Source: Rhodococcus sp. 06-462-5 (GTDB taxonomy: Bacteria; Actinomycetota; Actinomycetes; Mycobacteriales; Mycobacteriaceae). Taken from it: a DNA stretch of 64,000 bases. Location of the stretch: the NCBI RefSeq assembly GCF_002258315.1, contig NZ_NOYD01000008.1, positions 124,001 through 188,000 on the forward strand. The letters run 5' to 3'. Below are positions 45,066-56,527 of the stretch, piece by piece. The notes beneath the pieces are model-generated. The model was not told where the DNA came from. It did no database searches and saw only the letters and a program-made list of their open reading frames with translations. How positions within the stretch are numbered: the first letter of the stretch is position 1; each line of letters starts with the position of its first letter. The position numbers were made by a program, and so were the translations under genes.

Positions 45066-45343
45066 TTCGTGCTGGCGCGCAGGCTCAAGGCCATGGGGTC
45101 GAAGGAGTATCAGACCGATGGTGACCCGCGTTCGTACGGTCCCGGGTTCGATGTTGCGACCGATTCTCAGGCGGTGTGTATGCGCCGTGGTATTGGTGCA
45201 ATCCACGCGTGGAGTTCGTGAACTCGATGTCGGACCTGTTCCACGCCAAGGTGTCGCTTAGCTTCGTGCGAGACGTGTTCGATGTCATCGCCGATACGCC
45301 GAGGCACAACTACCAGGTGCTGACGAAGCTGTCGGCACGGTAG
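45066..45343 (+). pseudogene. DUF5131 (phage Gp37/Gp68) family remnant
   Basis: Two pieces in different frames match one family: RRLKAMGSKEYQTDGDPRSY with GPGFDV, then VNSMSDLFHAKVSLSFVRDV, FDVIADTPRHNYQVLTK and a TAG stop. The N-terminal radical-SAM-like cysteine region and the C-terminus are missing. DUF5131 genes are common in actinophages and integrative elements, supporting a phage-like origin of this end. Confidence 0.8.
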
Positions 45344-45399
45344 TCCGTCTCGCGCTTGGCCCGCACGTCTAGCGCCACCTACGTATTTGGTCGCGGTTG

Positions 45400-45456
45400 C
45401 TCGGGCGCTTCGGAATGTCCGACGCCATCGCCTCGGCTCGGGCGGGTCCGGGGTGA
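45400..45456 (+). repeat. Right 57-bp direct repeat (attR-like)
   Basis: Identical to 38049-38105. Here it is not in an open gene: the sequence before it belongs to the element, and what follows is host intergenic DNA. Confidence 0.93.
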
Positions 45457-45487
45457 GGGTCAGCGGTCCCGCCCGCCAGCCCGAATC

Positions 45488-45580
45488 CGCAAACGCGCGC
45501 GCGTTCGTCAGGTGCGCGGGGAATCGCCCCGTTTGGCCGGCGAATTCGCGAGCGTTCAGCGAATGCGCGCGCGTTTGCCG
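45488..45580. repeat. 93-bp palindromic dispersed repeat, family C copy 1
   Basis: It starts CGCAAACGCGCGCGCG and ends GCGCGCGCGTTTGC, so the ends are inverted. It matches 49576-49668 over its length at about three of four positions, with identical blocks GCGTTCAGCGAATGCGCGCG and GTCAGG. It lies between the element and lldD. Confidence 0.75.
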
Positions 45581-45627
45581 CGAAACCCCTGCCTCCAACC
45601 CCGGCCGCGATGGTTCGCCAGCAGCGG

Positions 45628-46890
45628 TCAGCGTGGCGTGAAGGTGCGCGCACCTGATTGCAGAGGAGCCAATCGAGTGAGTTGAGTGACGTGCTCCGGG
45701 GTCAGCTCGGCAAGTGAATTGACCTGCAGCAGTTGCATGGTGCGCACGATTTCTTCGCGCAGGATCTCGATCATGCGGTCGACGCCTGCACGACCTCCGG
45801 CCATCAGACCGTACAAGTACGCCCGGCCGACGAGCGTGAACGACGCTCCCATCGCGATGGAGGCGACGATATCGGCACCGTGCATGATGCCGGTGTCGAC
45901 GGCGACCTCGAAATCGGAGCCGACTTCGCGCACGACCTGAGGCAGCAGATGGAAGGGGACAGGAGCGCGATCGAGTTGTCGGCCTCCGTGGTTCGACAGG
46001 ATTATCCCGTCGACTCCCAGTTCGGCGAGACGGACCGAATCTGCCACCGACTGAACACCTTTGACGACCAGCTTGCCGGGCCAGATGGCGCGGATGACGT
46101 CGAGATCCTCGAACGAGATGGACGGATCCATCGCTGAGTTGAGCAGCTCTCCGACCGTGCCGCCAGTAGAGGACAGCGACGCGAACTCGAGTTTGGCCGT
46201 GGTGAGGAAGTCCCACCACCACCAGGGACGCGGGATGGCGTTGGCGATCGTCGACGCGGTCAATTGCGGCGGGATGGAGAATCCGTTGCGCTTGTCGCGC
46301 AGGCGTGACCCGGCTACCGGCGTGTCGACCGTGAACAGGAGTGTGTCGAAGCCTGCCTTCGCGGCGCGTTCGACCAAACCGAACGAGATGTCGCGGTCTC
46401 GCATGACGTAGAGCTGGAACCAGTTTCGACCGTTCGGATTGGTGGCCTTGACGTCCTCGATCGACGTGGTGCCCAGGGTCGAGAGGCAGAACGGAATGCC
46501 GGCAGCTCCGGCTGCGGCAGATCCGGCGTATTCACCCTCGGTCTGCATCAGGCGGGTGAATCCCGTCGGTGCGATACCGAACGGGAGCGCGGACGGTCCA
46601 CCGAACACCGTCGTCGAGGTGTCGACGTGGGAGACGTCCCGCAGGATCGAGGGATGGAACTCGACGTCGCGGAAGGCCTGACGAGCCCGCGCTAGTGAGA
46701 TCTCGGCGTCGGCGGCACCGTCGGTGTAGTCGAATGCCGCGCGCGGGGTACGGCGACGGGCGATGGTGCGGAGATCGTCGATGGTGAGTGCGGCGTTCAG
46801 GCGTCGTCGACGCAGGTTCAGATCGGGCTTCTTGAACGAGAGGACCTCGCGCAGGTCGGTGGCTTTGGGCATCTGCCGGGTGATGGGCAT
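45628..46890 (-). CDS. lldD: FMN-dependent L-lactate dehydrogenase
   Basis: A 420-residue FMN alpha-hydroxyacid dehydrogenase, slightly longer than the usual 380-400 because of an N-terminal extension. Marks: [46 protein letters not shown], the lysine in LVVKGVQSV, the active-site SNHGGRQLD, and [12 protein letters not shown] with [16 protein letters not shown] for FMN phosphate. It oxidises L-lactate to pyruvate and feeds electrons to the respiratory chain. It lies 51 bases after the permease gene, one operon, probably controlled by LldR. Confidence 0.92.
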   Translation of the reverse strand: MPITRQMPKATDLREVLSFKKPDLNLRRRRLNAALTIDDLRTIARRRTPRAAFDYTDGAADAEISLARARQAFRDVEFHPSILRDVSHVDTSTTVFGGPSALPFGIAPTGFTRLMQTEGEYAGSAAAGAAGIPFCLSTLGTTSIEDVKATNPNGRNWFQLYVMRDRDISFGLVERAAKAGFDTLLFTVDTPVAGSRLRDKRNGFSIPPQLTASTIANAIPRPWWWWDFLTTAKLEFASLSSTGGTVGELLNSAMDPSISFEDLDVIRAIWPGKLVVKGVQSVADSVRLAELGVDGIILSNHGGRQLDRAPVPFHLLPQVVREVGSDFEVAVDTGIMHGADIVASIAMGASFTLVGRAYLYGLMAGGRAGVDRMIEILREEIVRTMQLLQVNSLAELTPEHVTQLTRLAPLQSGARTFTPR

Positions 46891-46941
46891 GTCATGGTCT
46901 CGATTCTGTGCAGTCTTGCGGTGAGTGAGGGCGACGACGGG

Positions 46942-48627
46942 TCAGGGGAGCATCCAGGCCAGTACCGAACTCTGGAGTCCGACCAAGAGGCAGATGGCAA
47001 GCAGCAGGCCGAGGCTCCACCAGATGACTTTTCGGAATATCTCGGACTCTCGGCCGACCAACCCCACCGCGGTCGCGGCGATGGCGAGATTCTGCGGGCT
47101 GATCATCTTTCCCACCACACCACCCGAGGTGTTGGCGGCAACCAGCAGGGTGGGGTCGATGCCGGCGTTGATCGCTGCAGTCTGCTGCAGCGTCGCGAAC
47201 AAGGCGTTCGCGCTGGTGTCCGAACCGGTGACCGCGGTTCCCAGCCATCCGAGAATCGGGGAAAGGTAGGCGAAGAATGCGCCGGTGCCGGCAATCCAGG
47301 TACCGATGGTGATGGTCTGCCCCGACTGGTTCATCACGTAGGCGAGCGCCAGCACAGCGCCCACCGTGAGTGCGGAGAATCGGAGTTTGACCAGCGTGCT
47401 TCCGAACAGGCGGGCGGCGTCGGGAGCGCTGACGCGGTAGACGGCGGCCACGATGACACCGCAGATCAGGAGCAGTGTTCCCGGCGTCGACAGCCAGGTG
47501 AACTTGTAGATGGTGGTGGTGGCGGGGGAACCGGCGGCGGTGAGGATGTTGCCGTCGAGACCGGGCCACGGCACGGCGATGTCGGTAGAGGCGAGGAACC
47601 TGGTGACCGGCGACCACAGCTTGGCAACGGAGAACACCGCGATCACGAGAAGGTAGGGGAACAGTGCGAGCCACACTCGTTGCGTCGTCAGCGGCGCGGC
47701 CTCGATGGTGCGGGTGGCGACCGGTGCAGGCGTGATCGGGGCAGTGCCGGAACTCCCCGAATCGAGATCGGCATCTCGGGCCGAGAGGATGCGTTCGCGG
47801 GCCGCGTCGGATCCGGTCGGCTTCCAGAACCGCAGAACGACGACTGCTGCGGCGATGCCCGCCAGCGAGGCGATGATGTCGGTCAGCTCGACCGAGATCC
47901 AGGTTGCGCTGACCCACTGCGCGACGGCGAACACGACGCCGACGGCCAGGGCGACCGGCCATGTCTGGGCGACGCCGCGTCGACCATCGGTCAAGAACGC
48001 GATGAACAGCGGCACGAACAGGGCGATGAACGGGGTCTGGTGGCCCACGTACGCGCCGATCTCGTGGTAGTCGATACCCGTCAGGTTCCCAGCGGTCAGG
48101 ATCGGAATGCCGATGGCACCGAAGGCAACCGGCGCGGTGTTGGCGAGCAATACGACGACGGCTGCGCGCATCGGAGCGAATCCGATGGCCAGCAGCATGA
48201 CACCGGTGATGGCGACCGGAGCACCGAATCCGGCGAGAGCTTCGAGTAGCCCGCCGAAGCCGAACGCGATGATGATGGCCTGGATGCGCGGATCGTCGGA
48301 GATGGCGTCGATGATGCGGCGCAGGTCGTCGAAACGTCCACTCGTCACGGTCAGCTCGTACAGCCAGATCGCGCAGATGACGATCCACACGATCGGGAAC
48401 AACCCGAAGGCGAAGCCCTGGGTGGCCGACAGCCCGGCCAGGTTCACCGGCATGTCGTAGGCCAGAACCGCCACTGCCAGCGCAACGACGAGCCCGGCCA
48501 GGCCGGCGAAGTGGGCTTTCCATCGAAGAACGCCCAGCGTGACGAAGACCGTCAGCAGGGGCAGGCAAGCCACCGCAGCGGACAATCCCATGCTGCCCGC
48601 GAGCGGTGCGAGATCGGGTGTGTACAC
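46942..48627 (-). CDS. lctP: L-lactate permease (LctP family)
   Basis: A 561-residue permease with about 13 membrane helices. Family marks are FGFGGLLEALAGFGAPVAITG, TAPVAFGAIGIPILTAG, and at the end NTSGGVVGKMISPQNLAIAA. It imports lactate with protons. I chose the GTG at 48625-48627, with GGAG five bases before it, giving normal length; longer readings run through the operator and into the lldR gene. Confidence 0.9.
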   Translation of the reverse strand: MYTPDLAPLAGSMGLSAAVACLPLLTVFVTLGVLRWKAHFAGLAGLVVALAVAVLAYDMPVNLAGLSATQGFAFGLFPIVWIVICAIWLYELTVTSGRFDDLRRIIDAISDDPRIQAIIIAFGFGGLLEALAGFGAPVAITGVMLLAIGFAPMRAAVVVLLANTAPVAFGAIGIPILTAGNLTGIDYHEIGAYVGHQTPFIALFVPLFIAFLTDGRRGVAQTWPVALAVGVVFAVAQWVSATWISVELTDIIASLAGIAAAVVVLRFWKPTGSDAARERILSARDADLDSGSSGTAPITPAPVATRTIEAAPLTTQRVWLALFPYLLVIAVFSVAKLWSPVTRFLASTDIAVPWPGLDGNILTAAGSPATTTIYKFTWLSTPGTLLLICGVIVAAVYRVSAPDAARLFGSTLVKLRFSALTVGAVLALAYVMNQSGQTITIGTWIAGTGAFFAYLSPILGWLGTAVTGSDTSANALFATLQQTAAINAGIDPTLLVAANTSGGVVGKMISPQNLAIAATAVGLVGRESEIFRKVIWWSLGLLLAICLLVGLQSSVLAWMLP

Positions 48628-48655
48628 AGGTACTCCATTCAAGACCTTGAAGGTA

Positions 48656-48673
48656 TGTGAGGTCTGACCACAT
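48656..48673. promoter_or_regulatory. LldR/FadR-type operator in the lctP-lldR divergent region
   Basis: TGTGAGGTCTGACCACAT contains GGTC-T-GACC with inverted flanks, close to the TGGTCnGACCA pattern bound by GntR/FadR-subfamily regulators such as LldR and PdhR. It is about 29 bases before the permease start and 67 before lldR. Confidence 0.75.
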
Positions 48674-48739
48674 AGGGAATGGTATGGATCACACTCGACG
48701 GGGTCAAGAGGCTGAGGCCACAGACCTTCTTCTGGTTGG

Positions 48740-49516
48740 ATGACCGATATGGCTGACGACGCTGGACGGGCGCAGAACGAACCGCTTTCGTGGAAGCCGG
48801 TCCGACGCGCCCGCGCGCACGAGCTGGTCATCGACGCGATCGAGGAGCGCATCATGGCGGGCGATCTCCGCGTCGGGGATCCGCTGCCGCCCGAGCGGGA
48901 GTTCGCAGCTCAGCTCGACGTGAGCCGGGCCGGGGTCCGTGAAGCGGTACGCGTCCTCGAGAGCAGTGGAATTCTACGGTCGTCACCGGGTTCGGGTCCC
49001 GGAGCCGGCACCTTCGTTGCGGCTCTGCCGCGGCCCGCGCTCACACGTCTCCTTCGCCTGCACGTGGCACTGGCCAACTTTCGGATCGACGACCTGATCA
49101 GCACGCGAGTAGCGCTCGAGCGGGCCAGCGTTCACCTCGCCGCCGTGGCCCCCGATCAGGACAAGCTCGCCCGGGCCAGGGATGCCGTGGAGATCATGGA
49201 AGCGCGGGGTGTCACCCGGGAGGTCTTCAACGACGCCGACACGAATTTTCACATCGCCTTGGCCGAGGCCTCGGGTAACGACTTCGTTGCGTCGCTCACC
49301 GCGGCAATCCGCGAATCGATGCGTGCGCCCATCCTTGCCGCGCTGTTGGGTATCGAGGATTGGGACTCGCTGGCCGATACCTTGAAAGCCGAACATCGGC
49401 AGATTTTGGCCGCCGTCGAAGCAGGCGATGCAGACCTCGCAATGAAGTCGGCCGAGGAACACATCCGGTCGTCCGCTGAGGCCCTGTCCATTCACAACAG
49501 GACGGACGCGTCGTGA
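48740..49516 (+). CDS. lldR: GntR/FadR-family regulator (LldR-like)
   Basis: A 258-residue repressor. The winged helix has ERIMAGDLRVGDPLPPEREF and VSRAGVREAVRVLESSGIL; the C-terminal FCD domain carries the metal-site residues in DADTNFHIALAEASGND and LKAEHRQILAAVEAGD, LAMKSAEEHI. FCD members of this type bind lactate or another small acid and release the operator. It is divergent from lctP-lldD. ATG at 48740 or 48749. Confidence 0.9.
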   Translation: MTDMADDAGRAQNEPLSWKPVRRARAHELVIDAIEERIMAGDLRVGDPLPPEREFAAQLDVSRAGVREAVRVLESSGILRSSPGSGPGAGTFVAALPRPALTRLLRLHVALANFRIDDLISTRVALERASVHLAAVAPDQDKLARARDAVEIMEARGVTREVFNDADTNFHIALAEASGNDFVASLTAAIRESMRAPILAALLGIEDWDSLADTLKAEHRQILAAVEAGDADLAMKSAEEHIRSSAEALSIHNRTDAS

Positions 49517-49575
49517 CACACCGGCTCTGAAACCGGCCCTAGCTACGCACTAGGGCGGCTATCGCGCCCAGCCAC

Positions 49576-49668
49576 CGCAAACGCGCGCGCTTTTGTCAGG
49601 CGCACGCAGATCCGCCCCGGTCTGGCAGCAATTTTGCTCGCGTTCAGCGAATGCGCGCGCGTTTGCGG
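49576..49668. repeat. 93-bp palindromic dispersed repeat, family C copy 2
   Basis: Terminal 15-bp perfect inverted repeats CGCAAACGCGCGCGC and its complement, with the same internal blocks as 45488-45580. It lies between lldR and the helicase gene. Confidence 0.75.
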
Positions 49669-49686
49669 CCGAACTTGGGCGGCCAC

Positions 49687-52056
49687 TCACCCCTCCCGAG
49701 TGATGGCCGCCAACACCGCGGTCAACACTCGAACGGCACCGTCTTTGTCCAATGGATCGTTACCGTTTCCGCATTTGGGGGATTGCACACAGGAAGGGCA
49801 GCCTGTTTGGCATTCGCACGAGACAATGGCGTCTTTGGTAGCCGCGAGCCAGTCGGCGATGGCCACGTGACCGCGGTCGGCGAAGCCTGCTCCGCCGTCG
49901 TATCCGTCGTAGACGAAGACCGTCGGCAGGCCGGTGTCGGGGTGCAGTGCCGTAGACACTCCACCGATGTCCCAGCGATCGCACGTCGCAACCAGGGGCA
50001 GCAATCCGATGGCTGCGTGTTCTGCTGCGTGCAGCGATCCGGGGAATCGTTCGTACGGAACTCCGCTGCGCTCCAACAACTCCGGAGTGATGGTGTACAT
50101 GACGGCTCGGGTGTCGAGTGTCTTTGCGGGCATGTCGAGTTCGATGGAATCGAGTACCTCGCCGGAGAGGAGGCGTCGCAGATATCCGACGACCTGATGC
50201 GTCACGTTCACCTGAACCAGCGCGACGCGTACCTCGCCGTAGTCGACGGATTCGTGCACCGCGGTGATCGAGATGTCGGTGATCTCGCGCGCCGAGGTGT
50301 TCCACTCGGGTTGTTCGGAGTGCACCAGTGCGAGACCGGCATCGAGATCGAGTTCGTCGACGACGAACGACTCACCCTGGTGAATGTGCACCGCACCGGG
50401 GTGAGCGGTGGCGGGCGCTCGGCCGCCGTCGACGGTGCCGAGCATGCGGCCCGACTCACCGTCGACGATGGCCACCTGCACACCGGTGCCGCCGCGAATG
50501 TTCACTGCACCGTGCGGCGAGAGCTGCTGTCCTTCGGGGGTGATGAACCACCCGTGCGGACGCTTGCGTACGTAACCCTTCAGCTCGAGTTCCTCGAGTA
50601 CCGATTCCGCACTCAACGACTCGGCCTCGGCCAACGTGATCGGCAGTTCGACTGCAGCGCAAAGCAATTGCGGAGCCAGAATGTAGGGATTGGTGGGGTC
50701 GGTGACGGTGGCCTCGACGGGCTTGTCCAACAGTGCCGCTGGGTGATGCACCAGATACGTGTCGAGGGGATCGTCACGCGCCACGAGTACCAGCAGTGAG
50801 CCCTCCCCGCGTCGTCCGGCTCGCCCTCCCTGCTGCCAGAACGACGCGACGGTGCCGGGGAAGCCGGCGACGATCACCGCGTCCAAACCGGCGATGTCCA
50901 CGCCCAATTCGAGCGCATTGGTGGTGGCCACCCCGAGCAGGGTGCCGTCGGACAGATCGGATTCGAGTTTGCGCCGATCCTCCGCCAGATACCCTGCGCG
51001 ATAGGCGGCGACGCGTCGTACCAATTGCGGATCGACGTCGGCGAGAATTCTCTGGGTACCCAGCGCGGTCACCTCGGCTCCGCGTCTGGACCGAACGAAA
51101 GCGAGCGTTCGGGCACCCTCCACCAAAAGGTCGGCCATGATGCGCGACGCCTCGGCACCGGCGGACTTCCTTACCGGAGCGCCGTTTTCGCCGGTGATCT
51201 CCTTGAGCAGCGGTGGTTCCCACAGTGCGACGGTGCGCGCCCCGTGCGGGGATCCGTCTTCGGTGATCTCCTCGCACGGCGCTCCGATGAGTCGACTGGC
51301 TGCCCTCCCCGGTTCGGACGTCGTCGCACTGGCCAGAACGAATACCGGCGATGCTCCGTACCGTGCGCACAGGCGTCGTAGTCGACGTAGCACCAATGCC
51401 ACGTTGGATCCGAAAACGCCGCGGTAGTAGTGACATTCGTCCACCACCACGTAGCGGAGATTGCGGAGGAACCGCGACCATCGCTCGTGCGAGCCGAGGA
51501 TGCCGAGATGCAGCATGTCGGGATTGGTGAAGATCCACCGCGCATTGGCGCGGGCCCACTGGCGAATCTCGATCGGCGTGTCACCGTCGTACGCGCTGGG
51601 GAACACTTCGGCGAGTTCGTCTGACAGCGAACGTAACTCGTCGGTGATCGAGATCGTGGTGCGTAGCTGATCGGCACCGAGGGCCTTGGTGGGAGCCAGG
51701 TACAGCGCGGTTGCGCGGGCGTCGGCGGAGAGAGTCGTCAGAATCGGCAGTTGATATGCCAGCGATTTGCCCGACGCGGTGCTGGTCGAGAGCACCACAT
51801 GACTGCCCTCGGCCGCGAGTGTTGCCGCATGTGCTTGATGCGTCCACGGTTGTGCGATCCCACGAGAGGTGATCACCTGCACCACTTCCGGGCCCACCCA
51901 CGACGGCCAGGAGGCGAACTGTGAGGCCCGTGCCGGCAGTTCGGCGACGTGGGTCAACGGGCTTTCGCTCGCGGGCGATCCCGCCAACACTCGATCCAGC
52001 AACCGCTGCCCGTAACTACCGGCATCCGCACCGCCGTGCGGATGTTGCTCGCTCAC
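49687..52056 (-). CDS. DEAD/DEAH-box helicase with DUF1998 Zn domain (MrfA-like, Rv3649-like)
   Basis: A 789-residue SF2 helicase. Motif I is STSTASGKSLAYQLP, motif II is VVDECHYYRG (DECH), motif III is LASATT, and motif VI is QQGGRAGRRGEGS. The C-terminal DUF1998/MZB region has CECQTGCPSCVQSPKCGNGN, four cysteines for zinc. B. subtilis MrfA of this type unwinds DNA 3' to 5' and helps repair mitomycin C damage, and that role is likely here. It is divergent from cspA. Confidence 0.9.
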   Translation of the reverse strand: MSEQHPHGGADAGSYGQRLLDRVLAGSPASESPLTHVAELPARASQFASWPSWVGPEVVQVITSRGIAQPWTHQAHAATLAAEGSHVVLSTSTASGKSLAYQLPILTTLSADARATALYLAPTKALGADQLRTTISITDELRSLSDELAEVFPSAYDGDTPIEIRQWARANARWIFTNPDMLHLGILGSHERWSRFLRNLRYVVVDECHYYRGVFGSNVALVLRRLRRLCARYGASPVFVLASATTSEPGRAASRLIGAPCEEITEDGSPHGARTVALWEPPLLKEITGENGAPVRKSAGAEASRIMADLLVEGARTLAFVRSRRGAEVTALGTQRILADVDPQLVRRVAAYRAGYLAEDRRKLESDLSDGTLLGVATTNALELGVDIAGLDAVIVAGFPGTVASFWQQGGRAGRRGEGSLLVLVARDDPLDTYLVHHPAALLDKPVEATVTDPTNPYILAPQLLCAAVELPITLAEAESLSAESVLEELELKGYVRKRPHGWFITPEGQQLSPHGAVNIRGGTGVQVAIVDGESGRMLGTVDGGRAPATAHPGAVHIHQGESFVVDELDLDAGLALVHSEQPEWNTSAREITDISITAVHESVDYGEVRVALVQVNVTHQVVGYLRRLLSGEVLDSIELDMPAKTLDTRAVMYTITPELLERSGVPYERFPGSLHAAEHAAIGLLPLVATCDRWDIGGVSTALHPDTGLPTVFVYDGYDGGAGFADRGHVAIADWLAATKDAIVSCECQTGCPSCVQSPKCGNGNDPLDKDGAVRVLTAVLAAITREG

Positions 52057-52455
52057 TGCCGGTCTCCATGCATTCGTTCGATCTACAAGTGCCGTCGGGC
52101 TCTTCGCGACCTGGGATCCCCATGCTAGCGCGGACCCTGCCGGGCCCCTTCGAGCCCTGGTGAGAGGGGCTGTTCACCCGTCCGGCGTTGTCCGTTTCGA
52201 CAACTCGGACAAAATGTTCGAAAACGCTCGACTTTCGACTGTTGCGAACGCGGATCTCATGGTTCACTTGACCCGGTCGCAGCTTCTGTGTTCGTTCTAC
52301 GCTCGCAGGATCTATCGTTGCGGGCGCGGTACTGGAAGAGCTCGTCCGTCAGGGGGAATCCTGAGGGGGATTCAGGAAAGTGCAGCGGTCGGAACCGGCC
52401 CGATGGACCGAAAGTGCGCTCCATCGAATCCGGTGTTAGAAAGAGAAGGAAAAGC
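52057..52455. other. Divergent region between helicase gene and cspA (399 bp)
   Basis: No gene is supported. It holds the palindrome GTTGTC-N6-GACAAC at 52187-52204 and probably the long untranslated leader of cspA, as usual for cold-shock genes. A purine-rich ribosome site (GAAGGA) precedes cspA. Confidence 0.5.
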
Positions 52456-52659
52456 ATGGCTCAGGGAACTGTGAAGTGGTTCAACGCCGAAAAGGGCTTT
52501 GGATTCATCGCACCAGAAGACGGCTCCGCTGACGTCTTCGTCCACTACTCCGAGATCCAGGGCAGCGGCTTCCGCACCCTCGAGGAGAACCAGCGCGTCG
52601 AGTTCGAGGTCGGCCAGGGCACCAAGGGTCCTCAGGCAACGGGCGTTCGCGCAGTCTGA
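52456..52659 (+). CDS. cspA: Cold-shock protein CspA-like
   Basis: A 67-residue single OB-fold protein with RNP1 KGFGFIAP and RNP2 DVFVHYSEI, and the start [18 protein letters not shown]. It binds single-stranded nucleic acid and acts as an RNA chaperone. ATG at 52456 was chosen; residues encoded before it belong to the leader. Confidence 0.96.
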   Translation: MAQGTVKWFNAEKGFGFIAPEDGSADVFVHYSEIQGSGFRTLEENQRVEFEVGQGTKGPQATGVRAV

Positions 52660-52807
52660 TTCTCTTCTTTTCGGAGACGAGAACCGTCATCCCCCTTTTC
52701 GATCGGTCGTACAAGTCCGGTGGGAAAGGGGGATGTTTCGTTTGTGCGAACCACCGGGGAGCGCCGAAAGCCGTGAGCGTGGGCGTCGATGTCCTAATGT
52801 CCATGCT

Positions 52808-53395
52808 GTGAACCAGCTGTCCTTCTTCTCCGCCGAGTCGTTGCCGCCCGCGGTGACCGATCTCAGTGGGCTGCTGGCTGCCACCGGCCATGTCGTCACC
52901 TCCGCGGGTGCGGCCCGAATTTCCGTCGTGGTCGACGCGCAGTGGCGCGCGGATGCCATCGCCGAACTCATCGAGCAATGCGGTCTGACGCCGGAGCTCG
53001 GTCGATCGGAAGAGGACAGGCCACTGGTGCGTACCGCGTCGGTGCCCGAACTGTCCGCATTGGCGTCTCTGTGGACCAAGGGCGCTGTCAAGGCCGTCCC
53101 GCCCGGTTGGGTACCGGGTTCCCGCGAACTGCGCGCCTGGGTGCTCGCATCGGGTCGTCCCGAGGCCGAGGGGGAGCGGTACGTGCTCGGCCTGGATCCC
53201 CATGCGCCCGAAACGCACGCCGTTCTCGCTCAGTCGCTGATGCGCGCGGGTATTGCGCCGACGCTCATCGGCACTCGCGGATCCAATCCGGGCCTCCGAA
53301 TCACCGGTCGACGTCGGCTGTTGCGCCTCACCGAGAACGTCGGCGAGCCTCCGCAGAACGTGGACGCACGTACCAATTGGCCCCACGCCGAGTAG
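52808..53395 (+). CDS. Conserved actinobacterial protein (Rv3647c-like)
   Basis: A 195-residue protein conserved between cspA and topA in Mycobacteriales. It has VNQLSFFSAESLPPAVTDLS at the start, an alpha/beta middle (RISVVVDAQWRADAIAELIE) and a C-terminal basic region (GLRITGRRRLLRLTENVG). No known domain is evident to me. GTG at 52808 is the chosen start. Confidence 0.75.
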   Translation: MNQLSFFSAESLPPAVTDLSGLLAATGHVVTSAGAARISVVVDAQWRADAIAELIEQCGLTPELGRSEEDRPLVRTASVPELSALASLWTKGAVKAVPPGWVPGSRELRAWVLASGRPEAEGERYVLGLDPHAPETHAVLAQSLMRAGIAPTLIGTRGSNPGLRITGRRRLLRLTENVGEPPQNVDARTNWPHAE

Positions 53396-53504
53396 AACGA
53401 TCTGTGACTGATCTGCGAGTATTTGGCCGACGTATGTCAGTCTGTTAGTAGTGGGACAGGCAAATCTGCCTGTGAAAACGCACTAGGGAAGGTTCGGCAG
53501 CAAG

Positions 53505-56483
<2,979 letters not shown>

Positions 56484-56527
56484 CTCGCGGGTTCGGGTTG
56501 TCGGCCCCAACCACTAGGGTTGCGTGC

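Larger units (their letters stand above)
38049..45456. mobile_element. Decayed integrative element with probable defence cargo, bounded by 57-bp direct repeats
   Basis: The segment between two identical 57-bp repeats breaks the conserved Tad-to-helicase region. It starts with the C-terminal wreck of a large serine integrase and ends with a wreck of a DUF5131 (phage Gp37/Gp68) gene. Intact cargo includes an AIPR-family gene and a Ser/Thr kinase module. The AIPR gene is visibly richer in A and T than its neighbours outside. No intact integrase, replication or transfer gene is present, so the element is probably immobile by itself. Confidence 0.8.

Noticed and set aside
45488..49668. CRISPR array from the repeated GC-rich elements
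   Set aside because: Only two copies 4 kb apart, each an extended palindrome; no spacers of even size and no cas genes.
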